Assembly: GCA_963989385.1 (NCBI GenBank)
Contig: OZ022503.1
Coordinates: 86,897,138 to 86,961,137, forward strand
DNA: 64,000 nt
DNA from: Ctena decussata
Lineage: Eukaryota; Mollusca; Bivalvia; Lucinida; Lucinidae
Reading direction: 5' to 3'
Shown: in pieces, positions 23,861 to 36,264 of the stretch
Layout: each line of letters opens with the position of its first letter
Numbering within the stretch: the stretch's first letter is position 1
Made by a program: the position numbers and the translations under genes
The notes under the pieces: model-generated
Seen by the model: only the letters and a program-made list of their open reading frames with translations
What the model was told of the DNA's origin: nothing
The model's database searches: none

Positions 23861-24098
23861 AGCCGCGACACGACAAACCAACAAAGTTGCATGTGCGCCC
23901 AGCGAAGACTCGGATCAAGCAGGTTATCCGCCCAGTCTGATCGATGTCTTCGCTGACCGCATGGAGATAGCCTAGACCCTTAGCTACCCTTTTATTGCAC
24001 AGTGAAGACTCTGATTAGACTGGATGGATGCCAAGACTGATTTTAGTCTTCGCTGGGCGTTCATGCCAATTTGTTGGTTTTGTCGTGTCGCGCGGCTC
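23861..24098. mobile_element. Palindromic MITE, family GAGCCGCGACACGACA
   Basis: Ends GAGCCGCGACACGACAAACC and TTTTGTCGTGTCGCGCGGCTC are inverted repeats. Inner arms GTGCGCCCAGCGAAGACTC and GTCTTCGCTGGGCG also pair. Two more copies are at 24329-24568 and 36032-36264, and core-only fragments (GAAGACTCAGATCAGCATSTG) occur near 41487 and 45069. Confidence 0.85.
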
Positions 24099-24328
24099 AT
24101 TAATGTTAATTATGATCTGGTGAATGTTAACGAACGTCACAGCATTTTATCCCTATATTGTGTCAAAGATTTGTGTTCACGATTTCTTTTGCTGTCTGTG
24201 CTGTTCGTCTGTAATTTCTGACATGACAGAACATGTTTAAGTGATTTGGTGCACTTTCAGGGACAACAGCTCTGCCCTTTTCATTTTTTCATCACTTCTC
24301 AATGATATTAAGTATTGCATGTACGACA

Positions 24329-24568
24329 CGACAGGACACGACACGATAAAACCAACAAAGTGACTCTGCGCCCAGCGCAGACTCATATAAGCCTGGGCAT
24401 CCGCCCAGTCGGATCAGGCCCCTTTATAAGCGCTTAAAGGGTAGCTAATGGTTTAAGCCACCTCCGTGCGGACAAAGAAGACTCCCGATCAGACTGGCGT
24501 ATGCACAGGCTGATCTGAGTCTGCGCTGGGCGCACAACCGATTTGTTGATTTTCTCGTCTTTCGGCTC
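24329..24568. mobile_element. Palindromic MITE, second copy
   Basis: Same family as the copy 231 bp upstream: GACACGACACGATAAAACCA, GCGCCCAGCGCAGACTC, then GAGTCTGCGCTGGGCGC and TTTTCTCGTCTTTCGGCTC. The core GCCTGGGCATCCGCCCAGTC is itself palindromic. Confidence 0.8.
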
Positions 24569-24861
24569 ACTTATTTATGCAGTTGCACAGTTTTTAAAAA
24601 CTATGATTTGGTTATGTAGGCGATAAAAATTAAGAGTGATCATTTCGAAAATCTGGTATCTCTCACCAGTTTTAGGTAAAAAATGGAAATTCCGTTTAAA
24701 TTTGGGAGCAAATGGAGCATAATGTTACAATTGATGTAAGTTTCCTTTACAGGTAGACTAGCGCTGATAAACACGTGTTGTTGGGCACATGCGAATATTA
24801 ACTCACCCTTGCTTTGCCGTCGAGTTAATATTTTCCATTCTGCCGTCCTCTGGAACATTTT

Positions 24862-27159
24862 GCGGCTCTGTGAGATGCGCTGGAAGAACTTTGGTGAGAT
24901 GTCAACAGATGACAGCCACAAGGTTTATATCAGAGGAAAAGAGGACAAACATGAATATGTGGTTGGTTTTCAAGTGCATAAAGGCATGGTGAGTGATGTC
25001 CTGGGTTGCCGATTAGTCTCCAGCAGACTAATCTCTTTCCGCTTGTCACCATCATACAAGCTTATGCACCAACATTTGGGCATAATGACAAGAAGGTCGA
25101 CAACTTCTACCAGCAACTCCAGGAAACTATAGACCAAACACCTAAGAAGGACATTCTGGTTGTACAAATGGATTGGAATGCCAAAGTTGGAAGTTGGAAG
25201 AGGATGCTCAGGCAGACTGGGGAAACGTATGTGGACCCCACTGCAATGCGGAGACAAATGAGAGAAGTTTCAGACACCTAGAATTTGCAACCTTTAACAA
25301 CCTAGGTCTGACACTCTGGGCCCCACATACCATCCAGAAGGTGGACATGCCACAGCCCAGACAGGAAGAATCACAAGCAGATTGACTACATCTTGGTGAG
25401 GAAGCGGTTCCGATCAGGAGTGAAAATCTGCAGGACAAGAAGTTTTCCTGGAGCAGGCATATAATGTGACCACGACCTGGGGATAATGACCTTCCGAGCT
25501 CATCTGAAGAAGGCCAGAAAGCCAACCCAGCTCAGACTGAGGTTTGACCTTCAGAAGTGAAGAAATGAAGAAATCCATACGTGGCAAGCACGTTCCAAGC
25601 AAGAAAATGTGGGAAATTTGCACCACTCATCAGTCTGAGGGATGATTACATAGACATAGAAAGCATGATTACCACCTACACTACAGCAAAGACTGACACA
25701 GCCAGTTGGATACTTAAGCTAGGGCGTCGAAAGAAAAACAAACTGGGTCATCAGAGACGTTCTTGACCTCTGTGATGAGCGGAGGGATTTAAAGAAGAGG
25801 TGGTATGAAGCGAAAGAATGCAAAATAGCTGACAAGAGGGTTCAAATGGCCTTGAAGACAGCAAAGGAGGACTTAGGTACTCAGTGCGAGGAGATCGAAA
25901 CTTATCTGAACAAAACAACACCAGAAAAGCATATCAGGTGGTGAAGGATCTAATTTCAGAGAAGCAGGGTAGATCCATAACTATCCAGGACAAGTCTGGG
26001 AAATGTCTAGCAGAAGAACAAGAAATTCTCAGCATATAGACGGAATATTGCTCGGAGCTATACAACCATGATAGCTGTGGTGACAATACAGTTTTTGACT
26101 GCACTCAGCACCCAGAAGAAGCTCAACAACCGCTCATTCGTGAGGAAGTTGAGATTGCAGTATCTGTACTGAAAATGGAGAAGTGCGCTGGAGTTGACAA
26201 TATACCAGCAGAACTCGTTCGAGCAGCTGGGGAGACCATGATTGACGTTTGGACAAAGATCTGTAAAAAATCTGGAGAACATAAGAATGGCCAACACTAT
26301 GGACTCAGTCGCTGGTTATTTCAAGTTTCTTAAAAAGGGCAATATACAGCTCTGCCAGAACAGACCTTTAGCCTCATTAGTCATCCGAGTAAGGTTATGC
26401 TGAAAGTTATCTTGGACAGTCTCAAACCAATAGCCGATGAAATTATCGCTGTAGAACAGGCTGGGTCAGAGCCAGTAGAAGCACCAAAGAACAGATCTTC
26501 AACCACAGAATAGTATGTGAAAAGTACCTTTAACATCAGCATAGTCTGTACTATGTCTTCATACATTCTAAAAAACATTTGACAGGGTATGGCATGCAGC
26601 CTTATGGGCCAACAGGCGGAAGTACAATATTAAACCAAATCTAGTTCGCGCCACTGAGCACCTCTATGACAAGGCTATAAGTGCAGTTCAGATGAATGGC
26701 AGCGCAGGAGAATGGTTCTGGACAAGAGTTAGAATAAGGTAAGGCTGCCTTCTCTCATCCACCCTTTTTAACATTTTTGTCAAAAGGATTATATCAGATG
26801 CTCTGGAAGAACATGATGGAATGGTTAGCATAGGTAGCAGAAATATTACCAATCTGCGGTTTGCAGATGCCACTGACGCTCTTACTGAGAAAAAAAACGG
26901 AACTAGAAACCCTTGTAGACAGTCTCGGAAAAAACCTACAGAAGGTATAAAATGAAGATAACAGCTGAAAAGACCAAACTGATGTCAAAAAAAAAAGTAT
27001 TGCTAATTACAAACAGTGCCAGCGGCATCCAGGTTAAAGGACAGAAACTAGGAACAGTTACAATCTTCAAGTACCTTTGAGCATTTATCTCAGATAAAGG
27101 CTCAATACTGGAGGTTCTCACAAGAATTGCACAAGCCACTTCAGCTCTTATAAACCTAA
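24862..27159 (+). pseudogene. RTE endonuclease and reverse transcriptase, decayed
   Basis: An apurinic-endonuclease-like N-terminal region is visible in pieces: LRLCEMRWKNFGEMSTDD, then IIQAYAPTFGHNDKKV, and VVQMDWNAKVG, where the family usually has GDWNAKVG. RT segments follow: REEVEIAVSVLKMEKCAGVDNIPAELVR near 26140, then FDRVWHAALWANRRKYNI near 26580, and NLRFADATDAL, where the catalytic FADD has become FADA. Frameshifts and stops occur throughout; for example, CGG or AGG seems replaced by TAA in the block before GCLLS. Such elements reverse-transcribe their own mRNA at a nicked target. This copy cannot. It lacks its first endonuclease residues. Confidence 0.85.
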
Positions 27160-28594
27160 GGCATCAGGGGACAGTTTCGTATTGGCAGTGGTCAGAAAAA
27201 TCATACTTTTAGATAGAGAGTTAAAAACAGCATGGTTGCTCCAATTAAATGAGGTATTTGAATGTTTCTTTAATTTGTAAGCTGGTAGGAAGGTTAGTTA
27301 TGTCAGCTGGAGAAGGATACGAAACTTTCTGATAGCTCACATGGTCAGGGGAATCTCCAAATTGGAGAGCGGCTTGTCATTGTCACAATAGACGACTTCC
27401 TGTTGGAAACAGGCCTGCTTTTCTTTGTGAAATATTGAAAAACCTCCATGGTTGTTACCCCATTTGAGAACTGTTTTTCTGTAGGTATGTGTTTGAAGAA
27501 CAAAAGGGGATATATGCCAACTGGCAGTGTCTTGCAGGTATTTCTCCAGAATGTGATGTGCTCCTGGTCAGAAGAGCACTTTTTAGCACTAGAAATAGGG
27601 TGGGTGGGGTAATGTAAACATTGCAAAGACAGTTCCTGAGTATGCTGATGCACATGTTTTATGCTTCATTTAGTTTTTATATACAGTGGAAACATATTCA
27701 ACAAGTGAAAGCTTGGCTTGAAGTGCATTTTATATGTTTTAGAGTCGCTCAAAAATTGTTTGCGGCAGGAGACAAGAAATGGCAGATTTTCTGATCAATT
27801 CCGAAAAATAATAATACGTCACAAACGTATTGGCTATAATTTAAATGTTATGCGACAGTCTGCATGCTTAGTGATTAACCCAATCACGGTTGATAACTTT
27901 GCTGCACTCTTTAATTGCACACCGGGGGATCGGTCGTCAGACTCTATGATGGCCCCGACCTAAAGCTATATATTTTAGTTGGTTGGGACCGGAGCCTTTT
28001 TGTCTGTTGCTTGGTCCGACGGGGCTCAACTGGTGACCTTCTTTTGCTTCAGATTTCCAGTGGGGTTGTTTGGCAGGACAGGGATCGCCACCTGTCAGAC
28101 GACCCGTTGTATCTGTTGAGTCCTCGTCTTTGCTTCTTCATGGTGTTGAAATTTGATTTATGTGTTTACCGTGATGATTCATTGACGAGTTAGAGGGTTA
28201 TCATGCGAACCGAACAACCAACTAAATGTTTTGTACCACTTCAGAAACTGAGGGTGAGGTTGGGCCTGTAAAATCGATTTAAGCCCCCCAGTAATTCATT
28301 ACTGACCGTTCCAAGGCGGTAGTTCTGTTGTGGTTCTCTGTTGCCTGTTTTTGGTGTCAGAGTTTCTGTGATGTTTTACCTTATGTATGTTCTTATTATT
28401 TTTGGTTCGGTTTGGGTTGCTGAGTGGCCACCTTTTGGGAACAAGCTGCTCACTCGGTTGGCCATATGTTCTCTGTATCTTGATTATTTGTAATCTTAGT
28501 TGTTTCCAACTATGGTTTGAGGGCTGGATTTGGATTTTGATTGTTTCAGTTCCTGGTCTTTGCATACTTTTTACTTTTACTGTCCCCTGAGGCC
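27160..28594. mobile_element. TIR element copy A, carrying a PLE tail insertion
   Basis: Termini GGCATCAGGGGACAGT and ACTGTCCCCTGAGGCC are a 16-bp inverted repeat with one mismatch. It is about 99 percent like copy B (30896-31542) by eye, except that a PLE tail occupies 27791-28578. The right flank is TTAA. A 102-residue frame on the minus strand exists in both copies but resembles nothing I know, and is probably non-coding. TTAA or TAA flanks fit piggyBac-like or Harbinger-like insertion; I cannot decide between them. Confidence 0.8.
27791..28578 (+). mobile_element. 5'-truncated PLE tail (family F), copy 2
   Basis: It encodes FSDQFRKIIIRHKRIGYNLN to SDSMMAPT (stop at about 27961), then the 3' untranslated part ending TACTTTTTACTTTTA. 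It is nearly identical to 9634-10397. The empty site is preserved in copy B as CAGATTTTACTGTCC, so the insertion is precisely defined and bracketed by T-rich repeats (about four T residues duplicated). Confidence 0.85.
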
Positions 28595-30895
28595 TTAAGG
28601 AAGATATGAGTAAATTTCAATTTCCCAAAAGCAGGCAATTTCATGTAAATTTTAGTAGGCTTATATGTTGCGATAGAAAATAACTCATTTAGTGGAGAGC
28701 GTGTAAGCTTGCGAAGGAAATAGAGCTTGGTATTTGTGCACGGGGTGCCGCGGACAGATTTTCTGTCCATATTCAGTTTTCTTTATAGTACCATAGCAGA
28801 AAGCAGATTTAACTGAAATTTTGCCTAGTAATTTGTATTTCTCACTTGTTTTCCACCAAACATAGTTTATATTGACAGTTGCTTTTAAATATGGGTTCAG
28901 AAATCTTAATATTTGGTGATTTTACTTAAAATGTAAACAAAGATACTTGCATATATCAAAGGAAAAACAGGTAATTTCACAATATTACAACATTTTCAGC
29001 TTAAACATAATGGCTGAAACATTCAAATACAATATGGCAAGTTCAACAGATGCAGATAAACACAGATTTAAAAATCAGTTTAAAAAGTATGTTTAATCTG
29101 AGGGTATTTATGATATATGGCAGGGGCGTAGACATACCCGGTTATTGTGAAATCGGCATAATTGTCCCAGGAGGCCACTTATGTTCGAAAGCTCATCGGG
29201 CATCGTTTGCTCTGAGACGCCTTCAATTTAATATTGCTTCAGACATGCATGTCTCACATACAGTTGCTATTATTCATATTTTCCAGTTTTAAACCTGCAT
29301 TTGTTATATTTTTCTACGGTTGAAACAGAGAAACAGAAATGTTCCACTATCCAAATACTGACCGAAGGCTCGTCTATTGTGTGAAACAGAAATACATTGA
29401 AAATTTCTACTTGTTTCTGTAAACTTGCAATAATTTTCTAATTTTCACCATTAGATAGATACTTATTAATCCCTATACCCCCCCCCCCCCCTTTGTTTTG
29501 TCTAAAACCATTATTTTTCTCTTTGTCAGGTTTCACTTTACAAGGGAGAACTTCCAGCTAGCTCTCAGTGTTTGTGTACAAGCAGCCTGTAGAACCTGAA
29601 TGTTCAGCTGACCTGATCCTGGATACAACAGTGAGTGGCTCATTCTATGTTTGAAGATTTTAAAGTACCTTGTGGTGAACTGAACTTCAAAAGAGGCTTT
29701 GTCCAGCTGAAGAACATGACATTATGCTTTTCGAGTAAGCTTTTTGATAAAAATAATAATTATTATGTTCAACAAATGAGCAGTTATGATGTTTGCAGTG
29801 CAGAAACATATTTAAATTGTCCAGATTCTGTGTTTGCACCATGGTAATCCACAAAAAGCATAACACTTAACACATGCAGCTCCAACAAAGAATTCTATGG
29901 AACCTTGGGCTACATGTGACTGTCCTGATTGATTTGAAATGTTACTGTTTGACAATTAGATGAGAGCTTGTGTTTGCTCTGTGTACCATAGCTACAGCTA
30001 TATAATGCCATAATTACCCTTAGTATTGGGACAGTAGTACTTTGAGCTTGAGTGCAGACCTAGATCAGACTGCTTCTGTACAGAGTAGTCTAATGTGGGG
30101 CCACACTGTTTTTGTAATGATGCACTTGTCTGACCGGTCAATGAATTTGTTCATTTTTTTTTTGGATAATTACAAGTTTTGGGTGAAAATTACCCAATGT
30201 GTAGGGTGCTAATGGTCAATCTGCTTATTTATAAAGAAATAATTCTAATAGAAGTTGAAAAATAATGTTTTTGTTTCCTTTTCTTTGACTTTTTTCACTT
30301 TTAAAAAAACCTGATAAAAGTTCTACCATTATAAATACCCTAACTAGTTGAACATTTAACAGTTTATAGCAATTACTCTAAACTACTGTAAAGTACCGAT
30401 ATGTCAAAAAGTATTGCTTGAGTGGCAAACAGTGCAGACCCTGATCAGAGGAGCACTCATACTTGGGTCTGTGGTATTTACTCAGACACTTTTGATCCAG
30501 TATTTAGGGTATTTATGATGTTTTACATTAGTTTGTATGGGAAACATAGGAGCATATGGATGTTACAGCCATTTTTTTCTCCCAGAATAAGTCATTTTGA
30601 GCCAAATACTTGATGAAGATGAAAGTGCATGACAAGGTATGTCACATGCATACCATAACATCCAAACAAAGTCACTACAGCAAATTGATAATAAGATAAC
30701 AAAGAGAAGAGATACATTCTGGACTTCGCCATTTTCTGGGGCTGGCCGAAGCTTAGGGTGTCCAATTTTAAATTGTTAATATTGGTCACAGTTAAGTTTG
30801 AGTCATCATTGTTTGGTGGGGATTCATTGAGAATACCCTAAATTACTGGGTAAAAGTAAAATAAATGACATTTTGAACACTTCTGAAATCCTTAA
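28595..30895. other. 2.3-kb unique segment between two TIR elements
   Basis: Non-repetitive sequence without a recognised gene. It contains a C run at 29480-29492 and frames of at most 80 codons (29050-29292, 29635-29847) with no recognised domains. TTAA is present at both edges. Short stretches near 30050-30080 and 30425-30450 (AGACCTAGATCAGACTG; AGACCCTGATCAGAGG) recall SINE sequence, but not convincingly. Confidence 0.5.
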
Positions 30896-31542
30896 GGCAT
30901 CAGGGGACAGTTTCGTATTGGCAGTGGTCAGAAAAATCATACTTTTAGATAGAGAGTTAAAAACAGCATGGTTGCTCCAATTAAATGAGGTATTTGAATG
31001 TTTCTTTAATTTGTAAGCTGGTAGGAAGGTTAGTTATGTCAGCTGGAGAAGGATACGAAACTTTCTGATAGCTCCCATGGTCAGGGGAATCTCCAAATTG
31101 AAGAGCGGCTTGTCATTGTCACAATAGACGACTTCCTGTTGGAAACAGGCCTGCTTTTCTTTGTGAAATATTGAAAAACCTCCATGGTTGTTACCCCATT
31201 TGAGAACTGTTTTTCTGTAGGTATGTGTCTGAAGAACAAAAGGGGATATATGCCAACTGGCAGTGTCTTGCAGGTATTTCTCCAGAATGTGATGTGCTCC
31301 TGGTCAGAAGAGCACTTTTTAGCACTAGAAATAGGGTGGGTGGGGTAATGTAAACATTGCAAAGACAGTTCCTGAGTATGCTGATGCACATGTTTTATGC
31401 TTCATTTAGTTTTTATATACAGTGGAAACATATTCAACAAGTGAAATCTTGGCTTGAAGTGCATTTTATATGTTTTAGAGTCGCTCAAAAATTGTTTGCG
31501 GCAAGGGACAAGAAATGGCAGATTTTACTGTCCCCTGAGGCC
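30896..31542. mobile_element. TIR element copy B, intact, 647 bp
   Basis: A complete version with GGCATCAGGGGACAGT and ACTGTCCCCTGAGGCC termini. The left flank is TTAA and the right flank TAAA. It lies in the same orientation as copy A, so the two bracket the 2.3-kb segment as direct repeats. No transposase domain is visible, so it is non-autonomous. Confidence 0.8.
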
Positions 31543-32030
31543 TAAAGCCAATATATAGAGATAGCAACATATCTCTTGGATCAACCGATTCGCGCCCTTG
31601 TGATATACACTTTTCTGTATGCCTGTGAGTCACGGACCTGGACAGCAGAGTTAGAGAAAAAATATAGGCCTTTGAGATGAGATGCTAACGAACGCTACTG
31701 AAAATCGTGTACAAATACCATGTCATTAAAGAGGATGTTCACAGAAAGATCCAAGCAGCCATTGGAGAATATGACGAACTCCTGACCTTAGGCAAGAAAT
31801 GGAAACTGAGGAGGTTTGGCCACATCTCAAGGTCTTCTGGTATAGCAAATACAATTCTGCAGGGCACAGCGAAAGGAAAAAGAGAGGAAGACACAAGAAG
31901 ATGTGGAAAGACAATATAAAGAAGTAGACAGAGATGTTTTGCTGGCTCAGCTATGGCAAGTGAGGACGGGACTAGATGGGAAGGGATTGTTGTAAAGAGA
32001 TGCCCCAGCGACCTTACAAGGTTATGGGAT
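31543..32030 (+). pseudogene. RTE polyprotein C-terminal part, decayed
   Basis: It continues the RTE reading with KPIYRDSNISLG, then VIYTFLYACESRTWTAELEKKYRPL, KIQAAIGEYDELLTLGKKWKLRRFGHISRSSGIANTILQG and KGKREEDTRRCGK. This connection region is typical of mollusc and cnidarian RTE proteins. Frameshifts are present near 31600 and 31690. Confidence 0.85.
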
Positions 32031-32158
32031 AGACTAGACTAGACCTTGACTAGAATCTGCCGTCCAACATCATCACCAACATCATCCGGTAAGGAAAAAC
32101 ACATCTTTTAAAAATTATAGTGAGGCTGCATATGCATAAAATCTATTTCTTACATTTT

Positions 32159-33779
32159 TTTGCCCCCAACTTCGAAGAAAGTGAATGGGCATATTGCTTT
32201 CACCTTGTCCGTTCGTCAGTTCGTCCGTTCGTCAGTTTTTTGTGAGGCTGTATTACCTAAGAACCGCTAGGCTTAGGATTTTGAAATTGCATATATAGAT
32301 AGGTCATGAAAAATGAGCGGACCCATATATGTTTTTACTTTGGAGACTTTGACTTCTTGAGTTTTCTCCCCATTATCAAAATTAAAATGAAATCTTGTTA
32401 CCATAATATCTCAAGAAGTAGTTGAACTAGGATGATGATATTTAGTATTCAGCTTTGAGGCGAGATGTATAAAAACTGATTAACTTTTGGGCAATTTCGT
32501 CAAAACAAATAATGAAGTTGTGTCCCTTATTTGAATTTAGCATTTTCCCAACTTCTTAACCGCTTAAACTATGAAGCTGATTGTTGGTATATTAGTAGTC
32601 CTACGTGTGTTAAATAGTTTGGTGAAGGTTAGGTAACTCTGTATTTATTAATTACCGAGTTATTCTCTCTGATAGTCATTACTTATACAGTTACTGGGAG
32701 CAAGAACCACTTGGCGTAGTGTTTTGAAATTTCATATATGAATTAATAGGCCGTGTATAACGGGTGGACCAATATGGTTTCCTCTGTCGAATTTGTATTC
32801 TTAGAGTTCCTTCCCCTTTATCAAAATCAAAACAAAATCGTGTTACCACGATATCTCAAGAAGTTATTGAGATAGGATGAAGGTATTAATACAGATTTTG
32901 GGTGAGATATAGTGGAACAGATTAACTTTTGAGTGAATTCCATCAAAAATGATCCAGTTGGGTCCCTTGTTTTGCAGTTGTCCAACTTCTGATCCGCTTA
33001 ACCTAGGAAGCTGATTTTAATATATTAGTAGTCCTTAATTAATGTACTAGATATTTTGGTAAAGGTCAGGTAATTATGTGTCACTGTTCATTTATTACGG
33101 AGTCATTCCCCTGATAGTCATTACTTATGCAGCTACTGGCAGCAAGAACAACTTAACCTAGGGCTTTGAAATTTAACATATGAATTTATCATGTAAAATG
33201 AGCGAACGAATTCTTTTACCCTCCGTCTGATTTGTTCCTCTAGAGTTATCTCCTCTTTATCAAATTATAATGAAATCTTGGTACCATGATATCCCAAGAA
33301 GTATTTGAGCTAGGATGATGATATTAAGTGTACGGCTTTGGGATGAAATGTACAAGAATCGTTTAACTCTTGGGCATTTTTTTTTCAAATAATTACCGAA
33401 GTATGCCCCTTGTTTCTGTTTGGCATTTATCCAGCTTCTGAGCCGCTTAACCGAGGAAGCTGATTTTTAGTATATTAGTATCTTTGATTTGTAAAACATT
33501 ATGGTAAACGTGAGGAAGTTATTCTCCCAATTTTAGACTTTCGGACTCAAGCATTTCGCTAAAACAAAAATTTCAACAATATATCTAGAAATTATTTCAG
33601 CTGATTTTTTTTTTATTTTGCATACCGCTTGGAATCAGTATGTATATAATTTGATTAACATCTGAGGAATTTCCATGAAAAAATTACAGAGTAATGGCCC
33701 TTTTCAGGCTTAGCAAGTGTAAAGTTTCACACCTTTAGTGTCAGGCATATTTTAGGGGGCATAGTGTTTCACAAACACA
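32159..33779. mobile_element. Tandem-array MITE-like element, second copy of class at 11481
   Basis: The left end is TGCCCCCAACTTCGAAG with GTCCGTTCGTCAGTTCGTCC; the right end is GGGGGCATAGTGTTTCACAAACACAC. Inside are about four diverged subunits with CTTTGAAATTKCATATATGA, GATATCTCAAGAAGTWDTTG, AACTAGGATGATGATATTA and GCCGCTTAACCTAGGAAGCT. Confidence 0.65.
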
Positions 33780-34679
33780 CTTTTTAGTTAATTTTGATTT
33801 ACCGTGGTTTATCAGTGATAGAGTAGCGATGATTTCAACGAGTAAAACTTTTAATTTTCTCTCTCATAGCGTCTCTGATGTTAGCTTGTTAGGCAAATTT
33901 AAATGCGAATTATATAATCTGAATATATTTGACAACATGTTTTAGATCAGCCGAAACAATTAAGCAACTGATGTTCGCGTGCCTAGCTTATGAACTCTTT
34001 TTCAAGCAACGCCGACCATTTGCTGATACTATATAAACACTCATGTCTGGAAATGTCACTTCTTACAAAGCAATAACAGACTTACCAGTGTAACTGATCT
34101 GCTTGACATATTGGCAGAGACTGTCGTTGTATGTGGAATAAAACGTGGGTGTGAGGAATTTCTATTAAATCGCCACAAGAAAAAAATGAATTAAACCTTT
34201 TGCGACCTCTTCATACTCAGATCAGGATGCGCTCCATGCAGAGAATATGAATTCATCAAGAAGTTTTGATTGAATGAGCCTATAGAGAATTTTTAATCAG
34301 ATTGCACAAATAGTTATGCAGTCTGATTTGTGTCTTTGCATATGCTAAAAGACTATTTTTTATATTGGCTTTCAGCTGTAGAATTAGGTGTTAAATTAAA
34401 TGACCGTCAGAAGATATCATACATACAACCGTCTGAATGTTGATTTTATTCGAAACCTTCAGACATTTTTACCCTTTAAATATAGTAGGAAATACTTGAA
34501 AATCGGTTAGTGTGAACCGGTCCGCAAACGATGCAAACTAGGTCAGATAACCCTGTGTTAGCTCTGCCATCGCTTGTCGTAGGAGAGAATTCGAAATGTA
34601 TTCATTAAAGACTAGTCTCCCTTTTGGAGAAAGAATTCGTCTTCCAGGAAAACTAAAGAGTCTCCCTTATAAATTTAAA
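33780..34679. other. No feature seen
   Basis: AT-rich sequence without a coding or repeat signal that I can name. Confidence 0.35.
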
Positions 34680-34915
34680 AAGTAACTACACTTCATCAGA
34701 TCTAACTGAATCAGATCCCAAACCCTATCCCCAACATCTAAGGGAAAGATTGACAAAGAAATCCCAACAAACAATAAATCACAAGTGATAAGCCGAGTCA
34801 GCAGCTCTTTCCCAAATAGGTTGCAACTCAGCTATCTTTACTGAACTAAATAATTTAGACCAACAGAAGGTTTACAAAAGCATCAGTAAATTATGCGAAA
34901 AACATTAAAGATGGC
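34680..34915 (+). repeat. Solo PLE terminal fragment
   Basis: Matches the outer 230 bp of the PLE left arm: GTAACTACACTTCATCAG, CTATCCCCAACATCTAAGGG, GATAAGCCGAGTCAGCAGC and AATAATTTAGACCAACAGAA. It ends near GCGAAAAACATTAAA. Confidence 0.8.
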
Positions 34916-36031
34916 GACCAATACAATGGGCGTATACTTCTTACGGCCACTAGTCCTCTCAAAAAAGTATACAAGACTTGCGCTTACAGGAATCGGCCCG
35001 ATTGAGGGCTGATTCCAGTTATTGCAAGCACTGTTAACCTTTTGTTGGTTAGGTATCAAAATTGAAACTGTAAGCTGAATGGGTAGACTTATAGAGAAAG
35101 CGACATAGGGTTATAGTCACGGGATTTTCCGATTCTCCATTAAATTATACCGTCTAGCATTTAAGGCTCTTTAATCTTGTATAGAACATATAGAAATACG
35201 TCAATGAGAAGTGTCTTCCATTCGAGGCCATATTTTAACATATTGTTTTTTTCGAATTACGCGATTCTTCGTATTTGGACCAAAATCATATACATGTAGT
35301 TACACAAATTAGCATTTTTGGATCTGTTATAACGTATGAGCTAAAAGTTAGTATTCAATTGATTACAATGGTGTATTTTTACATATATAGCTAAATGGGA
35401 AAGTTCTTCCCTGGATGCCTAATTTTTCTAACTTTTGACTTGAACGTCGAACTAAGCTCGGCCGAAAATTTTCTAAGTTCCCTGAAAAAGCGTTAAGACA
35501 TTGGAAAGGGAAGCAATCTCATTTTTGGCCAGGGGCTAAATTTCACAGGTAGTATAAAGTTATCGATTTGACACCGTATTGCTTTTTTTCTGCCAGATGC
35601 TAGCCACTTTTACTTCTGCCCTCTTTTTCGATATAGACAGGAATAAGCTCCTCTGGAAATCTGGGATTTTTTGAAGCTTGAAAGGGCGTGTTGTCTAATG
35701 AAGCTAACAGGAAGGCACAACAATTGTTCCCCTTTGTAAAATGGCATAAAAACATTGGGTGTACATACTGACCTTCAGATTAATTCGCCAAATTGCTTGG
35801 GTTTAGTATTTTGTAACGTCCCTTCGTCAAAGTCAGTGTCTCTATTATCCAAACCAGCCGGCATCTATACTATGTATTGTCCTCTTTCTGCTGAGAAACT
35901 GGAGTAATGCATATGTGGTAAAGGACATTTTGTGATTTTATTGGCGGGTCGAGCATACTATGAGCTAGTAGGTCTTAGCTTTAGTAGGTCTAGATTGTTC
36001 ATTCCGGCTTTCTGCTGGAATATTTATATAT
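34916..36031. other. No feature seen
   Basis: AT-rich intergenic sequence. Confidence 0.35.
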
Positions 36032-36264
36032 GAGCTGAGACATGACAAACCAACAAACTGGCACGTGCGTACAGCAAACACTCATATCAGCCTGGGCATC
36101 CGTCTAATCAGAGTCTTTGTGCAGTTAAAGGGTAGATAATTGTCTATGCTACCTCCATACCGACAGGGAAGACTCTGATGAGACTTAGCGGGATGTCCAG
36201 GCTGATCTTACTCTACGTTAAACGCACTACGTGCCACTGTGTTTGTTTTGTCGTGTTGCGGCTC
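36032..36264. mobile_element. Palindromic MITE, third copy
   Basis: Same family as 23861-24098: GAGCTGAGACATGACAAACC at the left and TTTTGTCGTGTTGCGGCTC at the right, more diverged in the core. Confidence 0.8.

Larger units (their letters stand above)
24855..32040 (+). mobile_element. 5'-truncated RTE-type non-LTR retrotransposon, split by a 4.4-kb insertion
   Basis: Two pieces of one element, 24855-27159 and 31543-32040, read as consecutive parts of an endonuclease-RT polyprotein. The insertion lies inside one codon run: ALINL before it and KPIYRDSNISLG after it. Removing 27160-31542 and one 3-bp duplicate restores the reading. The 3' end has AGACTAGACTAGAC. This is a dead, old copy with many frameshifts. 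Confidence 0.85.

Noticed and set aside
27345..27655. 102-residue minus-strand frame conserved in both TIR elements (also 31081-31389)
   Set aside because: Conservation is explained by the near identity of the two young copies. No transposase motif or catalytic triad is visible.
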